Of a stretch of 64,000 bases of DNA, positions 1 to 12,219 are shown piece after piece. The DNA comes from Pycnopodia helianthoides (Eukaryota; Echinodermata; Asteroidea; Forcipulatida; Asteriidae): contig CM063257.1 of the NCBI GenBank assembly GCA_032158295.1, forward strand, positions 13,794,332-13,858,331, read 5' to 3'. How positions within the stretch are numbered: the stretch's first letter is position 1; the number at the start of each line of letters is the position of its first letter. Below the pieces are notes generated by a model, which saw only the letters and a list, made by a program, of their open reading frames with translations, had not been told where the DNA came from and made no database searches. Made by a program: the position numbers and the translations under genes.

Positions 1-37
1 CAACAAAATAAATTTAAAGAAACAACAGTATACATAC

Positions 38-395
38 CATTTCGAAACGCAATGACTTTCGTCAACAAACAGTCCACAGCATCTGTTTTTCACCAATCTT
101 AGTAGCTCCTTCCCCCTTGGTGCGCAAAGACTCTCTGGACTTCCAAACAAGATCGAATACTTATTTGGCTGTTCCAAGACAACATCTGGAATATCCGACG
201 TTATATCAGCTGCCTCAAGTCCAAATTTTCAAAACACGATTTAGTTGATCTACTGCAAGAGCCTTTATTGGCAGGATGACTATTACGAGTGCTTTTTCTG
301 CAATGTCGGGGGAGCCATCAACGTCTTTCATGAAATCCACGACAATTGGGGCAGCTTGACATATTAAACTTTCCGATACCTAATTTCCTTACTGA
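38..395 (-). pseudogene. RecQ-like DNA helicase fragment (decayed exon)
   Basis: Read on the minus strand, this stretch shows parts of a superfamily 2 RecQ/Bloom-type helicase N-terminal lobe. The first part reads SLICQAAPIVVDFMKD and then VILPIKALAVDQL, which correspond to the Walker A region and motif Ia; the Walker GKS is SES here. The frame then breaks in an A/T run near 212-225. The next frame gives ILFGSPESL and ends with LFVDESHCVSKW, the DEAH-like motif II with the typical HCVSKW extension. A GTATGT donor follows at 37-36, so the piece could be an exon end. The lost Walker lysine and the frameshift suggest a relic. Upstream exons and the rest of the helicase are not in the window. RecQ-type families are expanded in some invertebrates, so an active paralogue may exist elsewhere. 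Confidence 0.6.
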
Positions 396-856
396 TAACT
401 CAATAGCTTTATTCAAACTACGATCAGACATTCCCTCAAATCGAACCGTCCGTGCGTGATGGTCCGTGCGCTAGCCGTGCTCACGTTGCAATCACCCGGC
501 AGCTAGCTCAGCTCTGCCCGGCCGTCCGTCCCGTCTTTACCGTATACACAAGAGCACGTGCATGTACAGGGCATTTTTTTTCTGCACCACACGTCGGCTA
601 TGGAGTCGCCGACGTGTGTTGCAGAACATAAATTTGCACACAGGACGTAGGAGTGTTTTATGTAATATCCGCGTCCGTAGAGTTCTTTACGTGCAAAAAC
701 ATCATAAGCGTCCAGATACCAGACTGAAAGTCTACCCAAGCAAGCGAAGTCATAGATTATGCTAATTAGCTTATCAACTAGGCATTCTGGGAAATCGCTC
801 GGAAAAGTCCGAGCCATTCTGCAAAGTTCCCAAGACGGTTCGTGGGTGATCGCGGT
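396..856. other. No supported gene
   Basis: Short open frames exist on both strands, but none shows a recognisable domain or splice structure. It lies between two minus-strand relics (helicase and LINE) and may be part of either. Confidence 0.5.
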
Positions 857-1309
857 TTAGATAGGGATTAGGTTTTCGTGACTACACAACTGGATCGTCT
901 TGGAACCAAGACTAGGCTTGCGGTTAAGTAGTCGTACTGCACGAAACATCTGTGCACCATCATGGAGACATTCAACCTCTGCCGCGAGCTCGTCTAGTCG
1001 TGCAGAGGCGTTGACTTCCGCACGTTTGCACATGGAGTGGAGGATGGTATTCCGTTCTTTTTTGAGTCGCTTTTTTGTATCACCGGGCTGCATAGCGTCA
1101 ATGCGGAGGCGAAGATTTCGTTGTTTTAGAGACATTTGTTCTATCTCCGGACAGAAAAGTTGTTGATGTTTAGTTGTGCTGAGTACAATGCCGATCGTGC
1201 TAGCTGTAGACGTACGAATGACCTCCGATAAAGCGTTCCAGCGATCTTGAGCGCATATCAGTGAAGGCCCTGTTTCGGCTTCGTTTTTGATACGAGGTTG
1301 AAAAACCAT
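857..1309 (-). pseudogene. LINE ORF2 fragment, linker between endonuclease and reverse transcriptase
   Basis: The 150-residue frame has the charged, helical layout found between the endonuclease and RT domains of RTE-like and related non-LTR elements: a conserved run around QRNLRLRIDAM, then KKRLKKERNTILHSM, then the AQMFRAVRLLNRKP segment that normally leads into RT motif 0. Neither the endonuclease catalytic motifs nor the YADD box is present, so it is a short truncated copy. It ends just as the RT should begin. The family call rests on remembered patterns and is moderate; a coiled-coil host protein is the alternative. Confidence 0.5.
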
Positions 1310-1479
1310 ACTTCAATCCCACGATATACTGTATATCAAGTACTGCAGTACCGTGCCAGTATTGTTATGAATTAAAAGCGGGTGCTTGCGTAAAGAGCCT
1401 TAGACAAGGCTACCTTTGAAGTGAAATTTGCACAGGTTAGTTTTATTGTATGTACATACATTTATATATCCCCATTAGA

Positions 1480-2150
1480 AAAATCACTATAGGCCTACTC
1501 AACTTACAGAACTCGAAGGGATGATGGAACAGCAAAAGGCTCTGAAATTAGATTGCCCGTCAAAAACCTGAAATAAAGAACAGAGTCAATCAAAGAAAGG
1601 AAAAGGGAAAGCAATCGGTCTAAAACCCTGCGTAAAGAAACCCTGCTAAAATGCTCTACTTTATAATAACCCCCCAAAGTATACGCCTTTCTCAACGAAC
1701 CATAGCCACACAAAATGGGAACAAATTTTGGCAAACTTTTGTCACACAAAATAGCCAGCCAAACAGCCCCTCACATTGCAAATTGGATACGATTTTACTG
1801 CTGTAGTTCCCCAAACACCGATGAATATTTATTTCACTAGCATACTAGTCTATGTGTGTCGTGTTAAGCAGCAAGTAATAAACCACAAGGTTAGTTTTAA
1901 ACGTTACTTTCGAAATGCTGATCTGACAACAAAAGAGGTCCACTTAATGTAGCGACATGAAACACACACGTCCACCCATACGCAGCTCTGTTTTGCATAG
2001 ACTCTGTAACGTTACTTTGTTCTGTGCACTTCGGAAGAAATACTTTCTGCAACACTGGAAAAAACAAGTATGAATGTGTGTCAGTCCACATAGTGCTTCA
2101 AGACCCTACATTGTGTGGACCTTTTTTGTTCGTTACCTTGTATGTAACGC
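1480..2150. repeat. Interspersed repeat R1, copy A
   Basis: The segment from the motif CACTATAGGCCTACTCAACT onward recurs nearly unchanged at 13220-13555 and 15045-15725. Apparent open frames inside it are conserved only because the DNA is repeated; the translations contain no domain. Confidence 0.8.
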
Positions 2151-3439
2151 TTACTGTTTTTCTGTCCCCCCCTTTTTTTTTGGGGGGGGAGGGGGGTTTG
2201 TACGGTGTTGAAAAGTAATCGTATTTTTTCTTGAGTAAAACGAATGTCCACATAATGAACGTCCAACCTGACGGATCGGGTGTGTAAAGTCCTTTTACTG
2301 TTGTTCTAATATTCCCTTTCTTAAGAATTCCGCTTTGTGATCCAAGTTGAACAGAGAACAAATCCGTGTGACCCAATGTTCAATTGTGTAAACCCACAGA
2401 GCTGTGTGTGTTGTGTTTGCTAGGGTTAAAACGTTGGGCCATTAACAGTTGTTGTTCATTCCTACAATAACCTGGGTCATTTGGGCTGGTAAGCAGTTTA
2501 CAGCATACCAATATAATATTGTTAGTGCAGTTCTATTCAACCAAATGATTTATACACAGCACTGTACTTTAACCCACTGAGTGGAGTAAGGAGACACACT
2601 CAAACACACAAGCACATTGTTTTAACCACTGGTGGCTGCCATCTTTTGATTATGCATGCCTTATTAGCTCTAGATCAATCGTGAAGATCTGTCCTGATTA
2701 TAGCTCATTTCCGCTGTGAAAGTCTATGGAAGCAAAGAGGTATGTTTACAGGATATTTATGTTACTCTTTGAGATTACTTTAACTTAGATGATTGAAGTA
2801 TTTTAGCCCTTAAATTGACAAGTTATTTCGTTATGTTTTGACTGTATTCGATAAGATTTCGATTAGCATTTCACTGTATTCCAACACTGTTTTGTCAATC
2901 TTATTTACAGTTTTCACGAAGCTTTAAAGATATTGTGATGATGATCGATGAGAACAACAATGACCCTATATTTCATCTTACAAATGAAGCTGCTGTCGAG
3001 ACCCTTGTTTGTTGATTGAGTTTATTTACCTTTGCGACCTCTAGCGGCAATACATTAACTCTGCGAGTGTTGTCTGTTACACATATCAAAAACATTTACA
3101 TTACCAAAAAAAAATCCGAATCACCACGGCCAAATTCCATAAAACCTGTGAGCAAAACAACTTAACAAGGACAGAACACCCGTGTTTGAACGGAACTGGG
3201 TTACAAGCAAAAATACCGCAACTGGTGCCCTGCTCATTGCTTTCCTGACCAGCTTAATAGCTTGATGGATTTTTCCCATGTACCTGGACACATCTGCATT
3301 CTTGCCTACGATTAATTTAGCATTACTTCATATTCAATATTTACAGGGCTTCGAGGTTATAAAACTGCAACAACCAATCCTCCGGTATCTTTCGAAGGAA
3401 ATTCTCACAAAGTTCTCTGTAATCACAACTAGGAAAATT

Positions 3440-3810
3440 AACTGACTTATGTTTGATCAAGGACAACATAGACAAGAGCGGGTTTTGCACCTAGACTCCG
3501 ATCAGAATATTGACCCGGCCTTCGTGTCCCCTGGGGCCTGACCCATCTGTTGGTCAGCATGACCCTGAATCTGTGTCCAAATAAGCAAGAATATGGATTA
3601 AAAATTCCACTTTTAAACCAGCCTAGGGTGGTCATACTGACCCAGATGTGCGTCGGGACCACTAGGATCCGGATTCCGGGACAAATGAAGTGTAAGGCAA
3701 GTGCCACTGAGTTTGCGTACCGGTCAAACTGACACAATGTCTGAAGCCAAATTGTTAAGACAGTTTTGTGGGTCATATTGACCAAGAGGCGGGTCACACA
3801 CCCTTGGACC
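3440..3810. repeat. Internal repeat copy (with 4820-5110 and 19500-19770)
   Basis: The block beginning near GGACAACATAGACAAGAGCG occurs here, again at 4820-5110, and in duplication copy 2 at 19500-19770. It is rich in short inverted GGGTCA/TGACCC words. No coding potential is seen. Confidence 0.7.
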
Positions 3811-3896
3811 CATAATCCGGGTCAGTTTTTAAAATGCAGCTGAAGGTTCTGTCTCAAAGAGATAATGTGCTCCCCCAAGCAAGAGAAAAAAAAAAT

Positions 3897-3940
3897 TCAA
3901 CAACGACAGCAGCAGCAGCAGCAGCAACGACAGCAACAAC
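3897..3940. repeat. CAG/CGA-type microsatellite
   Basis: An imperfect run of AGC and ACG triplets. The matching place in copy 2 (20257-20372) is also a triplet repeat, so the microsatellite predates the duplication. Confidence 0.85.
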
Positions 3941-5311
3941 ACCTCATCACTGGAGCGCGCGCGAAAAACCATTGTGCTAAACACTGTCGTCGCTGGTCCG
4001 CACGCGATTTTTTTTCTGCAGCAAAGTTCGTCAATGGCAAATAATTTAACCAATCAAATGTGCTCATTTTCGATGAATAATTCATTGCCACAATGAATAT
4101 GTATTACTATCCAAAGCGTGTCCATTTCGGAGCATTGGACGTGTACACGTACGCGTGTAAGTTGTGTACTTCCACATTGCACACATCCGCATTTTGTACA
4201 GTCTAGACTCCTAAATCGCTCCACATAATGTACGCGTTCATGTGACCTGCTTTACCCATTCTTGTTCAAAAGAAGTTAATTTTTCCCCAAAACTTGTGAC
4301 AGTTTTTGTTTTTTCATGGTTTGAACATGACGTATTTACTTAGCACGTTGTGTATTTCCACTTGTACACATCCGTATTTTGTTTAGTCTAGACTCCTATC
4401 GGTGAATGGAGAAAGTTGTGAGGAATTTAAACATCCACAATAAAAGACACGGTGGCTTTCGTCCTCCATTGTGAATGATCTGACACTGGTGTTGCAGGAC
4501 GTGAGACGACAGACTGAGGGGGTAGGGGGTAGCACCGTAATATTATACTCTCTCCAATGCACAACACTTGTTTCAGACGCACGCACCAACATAAACAGGA
4601 AAGTTTTAGGTGGAAATTTACCTATGAGTGAATATCAAAGATCGTCTTAGCGCAAGACGGCGCTATACGATCAATGGTGAATATTCATGATTAGGGAGCC
4701 GCGTGACCACAAATACGCACAATTATTTGGTTAAATTCTTTGCCATTGACGAACTATGCTGAAGAAAAAAAAATCGCGGTCCGCACATACACGGTCTGCA
4801 GAAATTTTAGTCTGTTACTACCCAACTGATGTTCTATCAAGGACAACATAGACAAGAGCGGGTTTTGCACCTATACTCCGATCAGAAAATTGACCCGGCC
4901 TTCGTGTCCCCTGGAGCCTGACCCATCTGTTGGTCAGCATGACCCTGAATCTGTGTCCAAATAAGCAAGAATATGGATTAAAATCCCACTTTTAAACCAG
5001 TATACGGTGGTCATACTGACCCAGAGGTGCGTCAGGACCACTAGGATCCGATCCGGATTCCGGGACAATTAGAGTGATATGCAAGTGCCACTGGGTTTGC
5101 GTACCTGTGTGGCAGGAGATTCTGTGTGCCCCTCCCTCATTATGCGCATTGTATATTGTCTTATAGTGCCCTGTTTTAAATCAACACCTTCAGTCTATAT
5201 TTTTTACTGTTGAAGACGCACACAACGAGGGACACAATTCCCCTATGACTCAGTACGTGATACACCAACTGTCTTTTGGGGCACAGTCAGAAGTCATACA
5301 ACACTACTGCC

Positions 5312-5818
<507 letters not shown>

Positions 5819-5823
5819 AAAAA

Positions 5824-5899
5824 AGGCAACGGCAACGGCAACGACAACGACAACGACAACAGCAATAGCAATAGCAACAGCAACAGCAACAGCAACACC

Positions 5900-5942
<43 letters not shown>

Positions 5943-5956
5943 GCAACAACAACAGC

Positions 5957-5988
<32 letters not shown>
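5824..5988. repeat. GGCAAC/AAC-type microsatellite
   Basis: It starts with GGCAAC units, the continuation of the microsatellite split by the SINE, and grades into GACAAC, AGCAAC and pure AAC triplets. Long poly-Asn, poly-Val and poly-Leu frames across it are artefacts. Confidence 0.95.
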
Positions 5989-7973
5989 AAACCACCACCA
6001 CCTCCTCATCACTGGAGTGTGCGCTAAAACCATTGTACGAAACACTGTCGTCGTTGGTCCGCACATACACGGTCTGCGGTGCACATTTCAGTCTGTTACC
6101 AACCAACGTGTAGGCTTCATTTTACAAAAATGACACAAGATTATTTTACTGTATTATCTAAGATTTCTTTCATCTTGACTTTGCTTGGAGACGTTTATGT
6201 GTGTGTTTTTAATGATGACCGTTTGTTTCTAGCCACCGATGAGTTCCAGGGATCAATGCATATCGTTATCATAGATAAGCAGATTGTGCCTTTCGGCTGA
6301 AAAAAAATCCCCACGGAGGGGTGCATTTTTATTTTATTTTTGACACTTTCTTCTAACATTTTAAGTGTAAAACACTACGATGTCTACTCGGCCATAAAAA
6401 GATAACATTTTCAATATTAAGAGCATCTTAGTGTGTAAATGAAAACGCAATTTCTTCAAGATGATGACGGCATCGATGACATGAAATCGATGCTAACATG
6501 AAATCGATGCTTATTGTCAACAAAAATTACATCGGGAGAACCATTAATGCTACATGAGGTTTTGAGGTACTATTACAGGTTTTGTACAAATATTACACAA
6601 AGTTTGACCTTTTTTGACCTTCATTCCGGTCAAAACAGGAAGTTAAAGTTTCTTGCTTCACAAAATGCATATTTTTTTAACGAAAAAGGGTTCAAACTTG
6701 AAACTTGCCATGTTCTTAGACCTTAGTGTCTAGATGACTCCGACATTTTGGGGGGATAATGACATCATCGATGACTACACAACATTAAATCAACGTTTAG
6801 TATTGCAAAAATTCATATCGAAAGAACCATTATTTCTACAAACAAGGTATTTGCACCATCTGAAAGCTCCTGACGTTTGTACAGATCTTACGGAAACGTT
6901 TGCCCATGTCACCTTAACTTCCGGTCAAAAACAGAAGTAAGGGGGTAATGTTTAAACTTACCATGTCTTTTAACTCATTGTGTGTAGATTTTACCTCCAT
7001 CCTTGTGATGTTGACGTCATGGATGACGTCATAACATTAAATTAACGTTTCAAATAAAAACAATCACATAAGGAGAACCATGTTGCTACATACAAGATGT
7101 TTGCACCATATCAAAGCTTTTGACGTACTGTACACATATTTAATACGAAGAGTGACTTTTTTCCCCGGTCCAGACCGAGGGTGAAATGAAGTCTGCAAAC
7201 ATGCAAACAGTATGATTCGGAATTCGGAAATGATCTCTCTGTATGAAATAAAGTTTCACCCTTGTACCTTTCAATTAAAAATGCACGCTAGTGGAGTAAC
7301 ACACTTACACATACATTGTACATAACTGTAGTTTACATGTAGAGCGTCTAAGTACAGACAGTGCATGTGAACAGCGTACACATGTACATGTATGAATACA
7401 TTCAACATCTCTGCTACATTGTGTATTGACCGCCCAAAGATAAACCATCTAATATTTGAAAAAAAATCATATTACCTGAACCACACATTGGATGTTTACA
7501 AACCATAGGACGTCTGAAAGGTCCTTAAAAAAAACACAAAACGCTGCACACAGTGTGACCCCAATTTGATGGATTTTTTCACGGACTCTTAATTCACTAA
7601 GACTTGTAAACATGTACTGGTGCTTACAATTGTATTCCTAAATGTTTTGAGGGGGCTTTGTCCTCATGATCAAAGCAGGCCTGTGGCTTTTCAAGGAAAT
7701 ATGAACTCTTACCAAGTCACTGCACACACGCCCTCCCCATAGATGATACGGAGGGAGCGCGCACGCGTGCAGTATAGGGATCCTGGTGACTAAGAAAATA
7801 GTAGTGCATGCTATTTACGCCTATCAAACAATTGAGTACGATGATGTAAACCTTGTTCGTAAACAGTGAGTACGAGGAAAGTTATCTGCACAACACAAAT
7901 TAAAGGTCATGCAACAAGTGACAAAGTAATAACGACAAAGGGACATTAAAAATATATAATTAATGAATCTTAC

Positions 7974-8045
7974 AATTGGTTCAAGTTCTTGCTGTTTCCA
8001 AATGTATCCGGTCGAATAACTTTCAACTTGTTCACATCAAAATCT
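7974..8045 (-). CDS. LRR exon b, copy 1 (72 bp)
   Basis: A 72-bp exon with acceptor CCCCCAG before 8045 and donor GTAAGA after 7974. In phase 2 it encodes DFDVNKLKVIRPDTFGNSKN and then LNQL, which fits the LRR consensus (N-x-L-x-x-I-x-x-x-x-F-x-x-x-x-x-L-x-x-L). One LRR per 72-bp phase-2 exon is the classic layout of LRR receptor and Slit-like genes. The exon upstream is 8661-8593. A paralogous copy lies at 14083-14012. It probably belongs to the gene whose first coding exon is at 53244-53021. It is far too short for ordinary ORF calling, and the evidence is the splice sites, phase and motif together. Confidence 0.75.
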
Positions 8046-8592
8046 CTGGGGGAAATGAAACAAAAAAATTACTGCATTGTGTCACGCGCATAGATTTTAA
8101 TTTTATCCGGCTCCAAAGCAGCCACAGACTCCCTACAAATGACGTCACACTCAGGCAGATGCTCTTGGTGAGTAAAACTGTGCGCGTGACCTCAGCGTAC
8201 CAGCAGTGTTGTATGTAATGCTAGGGGTAATATGACGTCACACTCTAAAACAGCCCCCTCACGAAGGCAAAAGATGGTGGATCATTGGTCGATAAGTGTT
8301 ATTGGTGCGTAAAAACTTGCGCATGATCCCAGCCCGTCAGCGTTATGCGAGAGATCTACGTTTTGGGGTAATTCTAGAAAAAAACATGTGCATTGGTCAC
8401 CTTTGAATTACGTCACAATAACGAACAGGACCGTTCGACAGAGTTGAACGCACCCCCAGATGAACTGGATCAATACATTTCAACAACAAACGAGATTGTT
8501 TGAAGTGTATGAATAACACAAACTAAACTTTTTAAAGAGAAAGGGAAAATATGATTTTTTCGGCAAAATTAACAATGGTAAGGGGTACTTAC

Positions 8593-8661
8593 GCATATTC
8601 TAAACCATATCCAGTTTTCATTATCAGTCCAATATCCTCCAACTGATTGCCGCTAGCGTTC
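8593..8661 (-). CDS. LRR exon a, copy 1 (69 bp)
   Basis: A 69-bp exon between an acceptor CGGTCATAG and a perfect donor GTAAGT. In phase 2 it encodes NASGNQLEDIGLIMKTGYGL and then EY, with the LRR-like N-x-L-x-x-I core; the last codon is completed by exon b as alanine. Its sister exon at 14712-14644 differs at several positions but keeps length, phase and splice sites. It precedes exon b in the transcript. As an alternative it could be an unused duplicate, but the preserved sites and frame argue for a functional exon. Confidence 0.72.
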
Positions 8662-8699
8662 CTATGACCGAAACAGTGTTAAACAGTTAATCTCTTCTA

Positions 8700-9505
8700 A
8701 AAACCGTCAATACATGTCACCACTATCAGGGATGCAATAACAACACAAAGATGGCGAGTGCTTCATGCCTAACTTTAACTAAGGTTGTGTCACCTTTTAA
8801 TTTATGAAACTGTATTATTTTTTTATAAATAATAATTTTATTACATCCCTGGCTATATCTCCTGAGCGGAAAACAATTCTCAGCTCACTAATTAGCTCAG
8901 CCGAATTAATTAAAATCTAAAAGTGTTAAAATAGCCCATTATAATGAAGCACAAAATAAAAGTGACATGCCCTACTTTGAGGAAAGTTGTGTCATCTTTA
9001 ATTTATGAAATTTTAATTATTTTTGTTCATAGAACTGTTTGTTATATCCCTGGCCATATCTCATGAGCGGAAAAATTGTGTTGCTATATACACGCGCTAA
9101 TTTAAGACAATCTTTAATTAGTTGGCCTGAGCTACTTAGTGGCCTGAGAATATTTTTCCACTCAGGAGATATGGCTAGGAATGTAACCCATGATGTATCA
9201 AACAGATCTATGAAGAAAAAATAAATACATTTCATAAATTGGAGGTGACACAACTTTCGTCAAAATTAGGTGTTACACGTACTTTGTACATTGTGTGGCT
9301 ATCAAGGTATTAATTAGTTTGGCTGAGCTAATTAGTGGCCTGAGAATATTAGGAGATAATTATAACAAATTATCAATTATCAAAAATACTACAATTTCAT
9401 CAAAGGTGACACAACACTAGTTAAATTTAGGCATGTAGCACACACCGTCTTTGTGTAGTTATTGCATCCCTGATAGAGGTGACATGTATTGACGGTCTTT
9501 TGCGA
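8700..9505. mobile_element. Foldback (long inverted repeat) element
   Basis: The left end, beginning ACCGTCAATACATGTCACC, returns inverted at about 9400-9503, with arms of roughly 110-130 bp. A second, inner pair of inverted segments lies at about 8960-9070 and 9160-9280 (motif CATATCTC.TGAGCGGAAAA). No transposase frame is present, so this is a MITE-like or foldback element. It lies directly beside the LRR exon copy; the sister copy at 14735 lacks it. Confidence 0.75.
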
Positions 9506-9619
9506 AAATTTTGAAATTCGGTGCTGGGCCCAAATTCGGTGCTCACTTCAGCCTGGTTCGTCGATCGTTATCGCGGTGATCGACCAAAATGGGAAGGAGG
9601 TTGAATGAAACCTATGTTT

Positions 9620-9990
9620 AGTTTTTATTGTTGATAAACCATGATTTGTGAACACACAGTTTTTCATGGTTTATAAACCATAAACCATGATTTGTGAACA
9701 CACAGTTTTCATGGTTTATAAACCATAAACCATGATTTGTGAACACACAGTTTTCATGGTTTATATACCATGTTTTATGATGCCTCACTTTTCATGGTTA
9801 ATAAGCCATGATTTATAAACCATTTTTTCTGGTGCTCAAACTTTCATGGTTTATAAACCATGTTTTATGATGCTTCACTTTTCATGGTTTATAAACCATG
9901 ATTTGTAAACCATGTTTTATGATGCTAGAAGTTTCATGGGTTTATAAACCATGTTTTGAAGGTGCTTTAAAATGTTCATGGTTTATAAAC
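9620..9990. repeat. Tandem array of a palindromic motif (CATGGTTTATAAACCATG)
   Basis: Eight or more copies of an 18-bp palindrome or half-palindrome, spaced about 45-60 bp, with spacers such as ATTTGTGAACACACAGTTTT or TTTTATGATGC. It runs into the start of the gypsy gag-like frame. Each unit can extrude a cruciform or bind a dimeric protein. Whether it belongs to the retroelement's untranslated region or to another repeat is unclear. Confidence 0.85.
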
Positions 9991-9998
9991 CACGTTTT

Positions 9999-10855
9999 AT
10001 GCCGAAGGACGCCGCTGCGGGCGCTGCCTCGTCACCTCCGCCGGCTCTCCAGCCCGTCGCGGCGGTCAGTTTAAAGCTTGCCCCTTTTGGCCCAACGACC
10101 CAGCTCTCTGGTTTGCTCAGGTGGAAACCCAGTTTGTCACAAGACACATCACCACTCAGGACACCAAATTTGCCTATGTTACGGCCTCGCTACAGCCGGA
10201 GAAAGCGCAGGAAGTGCGAGACCTACTAATTACTCCTCCAGCGACTGAGCGATATGACCGGCTGAAACAAGAGCTCATCCGGCGAACATCTCTGTCAGAG
10301 CAGAAACGGCTGCATCAGCTGTTGATTTCTGAGGAATTAGGAGATCGCAAACCCTTGCAGCTGCTACGCCGGATGCGTCAACTCCTCGGCGACAACTCTC
10401 TGGAGGACAAAATTTCGAAACAGCTGTTCCTCCAGCGCCTGCCGACGCACACACAATCAATCCTAGCGTCCACGGCTGATACGGTCGGCATTGAACAATT
10501 GGCCGATTTGGCCGATAAGATCATTGAAGTCTCTCCACCCATCAAGCGTTCCCTGGAAAACATCACCATGCTCGTTCATCCATCCTTAAGTGCATCACTA
10601 AGCCTGATGGTCGACGCATCAGACACAGCTGTCGGTGGGGTACTTCAACAACAATCCGAAGGAGATCAGCGGCCCGTCGCTTTCTTCTCCAAGAAACTCC
10701 AGCCAGCTGAGACAAGATATAGCACCTTTGGGTGTGAACTGTTAGCGATGTACTTAGCTATCAAACACTTCCGTCATTTCCTTGAGGGACGCCATTTCTG
10801 CATATACACAGACCACAAAGCTGATCGTCACTCACCAGAGAGATTCGTCATCTAG
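9999..10855 (+). pseudogene. Ty3/gypsy gag fused to RNase H (internally deleted)
   Basis: From an ATG at 9999 the first codons are Ala/Pro rich. The frame must shift near 10080 to reach the gag capsid-type stretch PALWFAQVETQF through EQLADLADKI (to about 10530). Without zinc knuckle, protease or RT, the same frame continues at about 10546 into the RT/RNase H junction (VHPSLSASLSLMVDASDTAV) and the RNase H marks VAFFSKKLQPAETRYSTF and IYTDHK. The usual gag-pol core between them is missing, so a deletion joined the two in frame. A second deletion and frameshift follow TDHK and end the frame at 10855. The element cannot encode an active polymerase. Confidence 0.85.
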
Positions 10856-11703
10856 ATTTTGTCTCGCAATTTACCACAGACATCCGCCATGTTCGTGGTA
10901 AGGACAACGTCGTCGCTGACACCCTTTCTCGATTTGATGTTGACGCCATTCATGCTTCGTCATCCATCGATTTTGATCAGATTGCGGCTGACCAGACGAA
11001 TGATGCAGAATTCATCAAGCTGCGCACGACTTCAACCTCACTTCAATTCCAACAATTTCCCCTACCCACCACACGCGGATCTATCTGGTGTGATGTGTCC
11101 ACTGATCACCATCGTCCCTATGTACCATCGCAGCATCGACGCAGTGTATTCAATGCACTCCACTGCCTATCCCATCCAGGAGTTCGGTTCACACAGAAGC
11201 TGATCACTACTCGTTTTGTGTGGCCCGCCATCAACAGGGATGTTCGCGACTGGGCTAGAACGTGTTCTCAATGCCAGAAAGCGAAAGTTCACCGCCATGT
11301 ACGCTCACCTTTAGGTACATTTGCCTCTCCCGATGCTAGGTTTGACCATATTCATATTGATCTCGTATGACCATTGCCACCTTCAGAAGGTTACAGTTAT
11401 CTCCTCACGTGTATTGATCGATATACCAGGTGGCCGGAAGCCATTCCCTTAATCAACATCACCGCCGAGTCTGTCGCCAAAGCATTGGTTGGTCAGTGGA
11501 TTTCCCGATTTGGTACACCATCAACTATCACCACAGACCGTGGCAGACAATTTGAATCCAACCTATTTGCTGAGTTAACTACACTTTTAGGTTGCAATCG
11601 CACACGTACAACAGCCTGCCACCCAGCAGCCAACGGCCTTGTTGGACGTTTCCACAGGCAATTGAAGGCCGCGTTGAAAGCGCACACTCAACCTGACAGG
11701 TGA
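10840..11703 (+). pseudogene. Ty3/gypsy integrase region (broken)
   Basis: After the frameshift the pol reading continues with the connection RHVRGKDNVVADTLSRFD, then the H-H-C-C zinc finger (HCLSH and CSQC, about 11160-11275), then the integrase core. The first catalytic Asp is in FDHIHIDLV and the second in TTDRG. At the third position, in the NGLVGRFHR motif (about 11633-11660), glycine replaces the expected glutamate. Stops interrupt at 11368-11370 (TGA) and 11701-11703 (TGA). The order gag, RNase H, integrase is that of Metaviridae-type elements. It is a decayed copy. Confidence 0.88.
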
Positions 11704-12206
11704 CATGAGATACTTCCTCTGGTGATGTTAGGAATTCGCACTACAGTAAAGGAAGACCTACAGTGTATATCTTCAGAGCTTGTCTACGGCACAACACTCA
11801 CATGTCACAATTCTCCTCGGCCACGACACGAGTTCAGCATCCTCCATCTCAAGTTCCGCAAAGCCTATCCAATTGCTCTCATGTATTCATCCGTTGTGAC
11901 GCAGTCAAACGACCCCTACAACCTCCATATTCGGGTCCCTACAAAGTCATGAAGCGTACACCCAAGTATTTTATCATTGAACGCAAGGGCAAAAAGGATT
12001 CGGTCAGCATAGATCGCCTTAAACCAGCTTACCTCGAAATCTCTGGTTCTCCAGCAGTCCAACCGCAACAACCTAAACAGACAGTTCATGCTCCTACTAC
12101 ACCGCTTCAACCTCCCACACCAACACCGGAGGTCAGGACAACTCGAAGTGGCCATCATGTTCATTGGCCTGCACGTTACGTCCAGCACCATGTTTTGGAC
12201 ACCTGA
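11704..12206 (+). pseudogene. Ty3/gypsy integrase C-terminus
   Basis: The integrase tail continues after the stop (IRTTVKEDLQC, SELVYGTTL), then shifts frame near 11800. It ends in the frame closing at 12206 with the typical module GPYKVMKRTPKYFIIERKGK and VSIDRLKPAYLE. The last 60 residues are Pro/Thr/Gln rich. No LTR was found before or after the element: no TG...CA direct repeats flank 9.6-12.5 kb. Confidence 0.8.
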
Positions 12207-12219
12207 AACAATTTACTTT

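Noticed and set aside
1503..1510. A minus-strand splice donor GTAAGT in R1
   Set aside because: It is part of a repeat present three times, and no coding exon ends there.
1504..1749. A small conserved protein (also at 13242-13517)
   Set aside because: The frame is conserved only because R1 is repeated DNA; it begins or ends differently in each copy, and the third copy does not keep it.
9039..9253. ORFs on both strands at about 9.0-9.25 kb
   Set aside because: They lie within the inner arms of the foldback element and have no domain.
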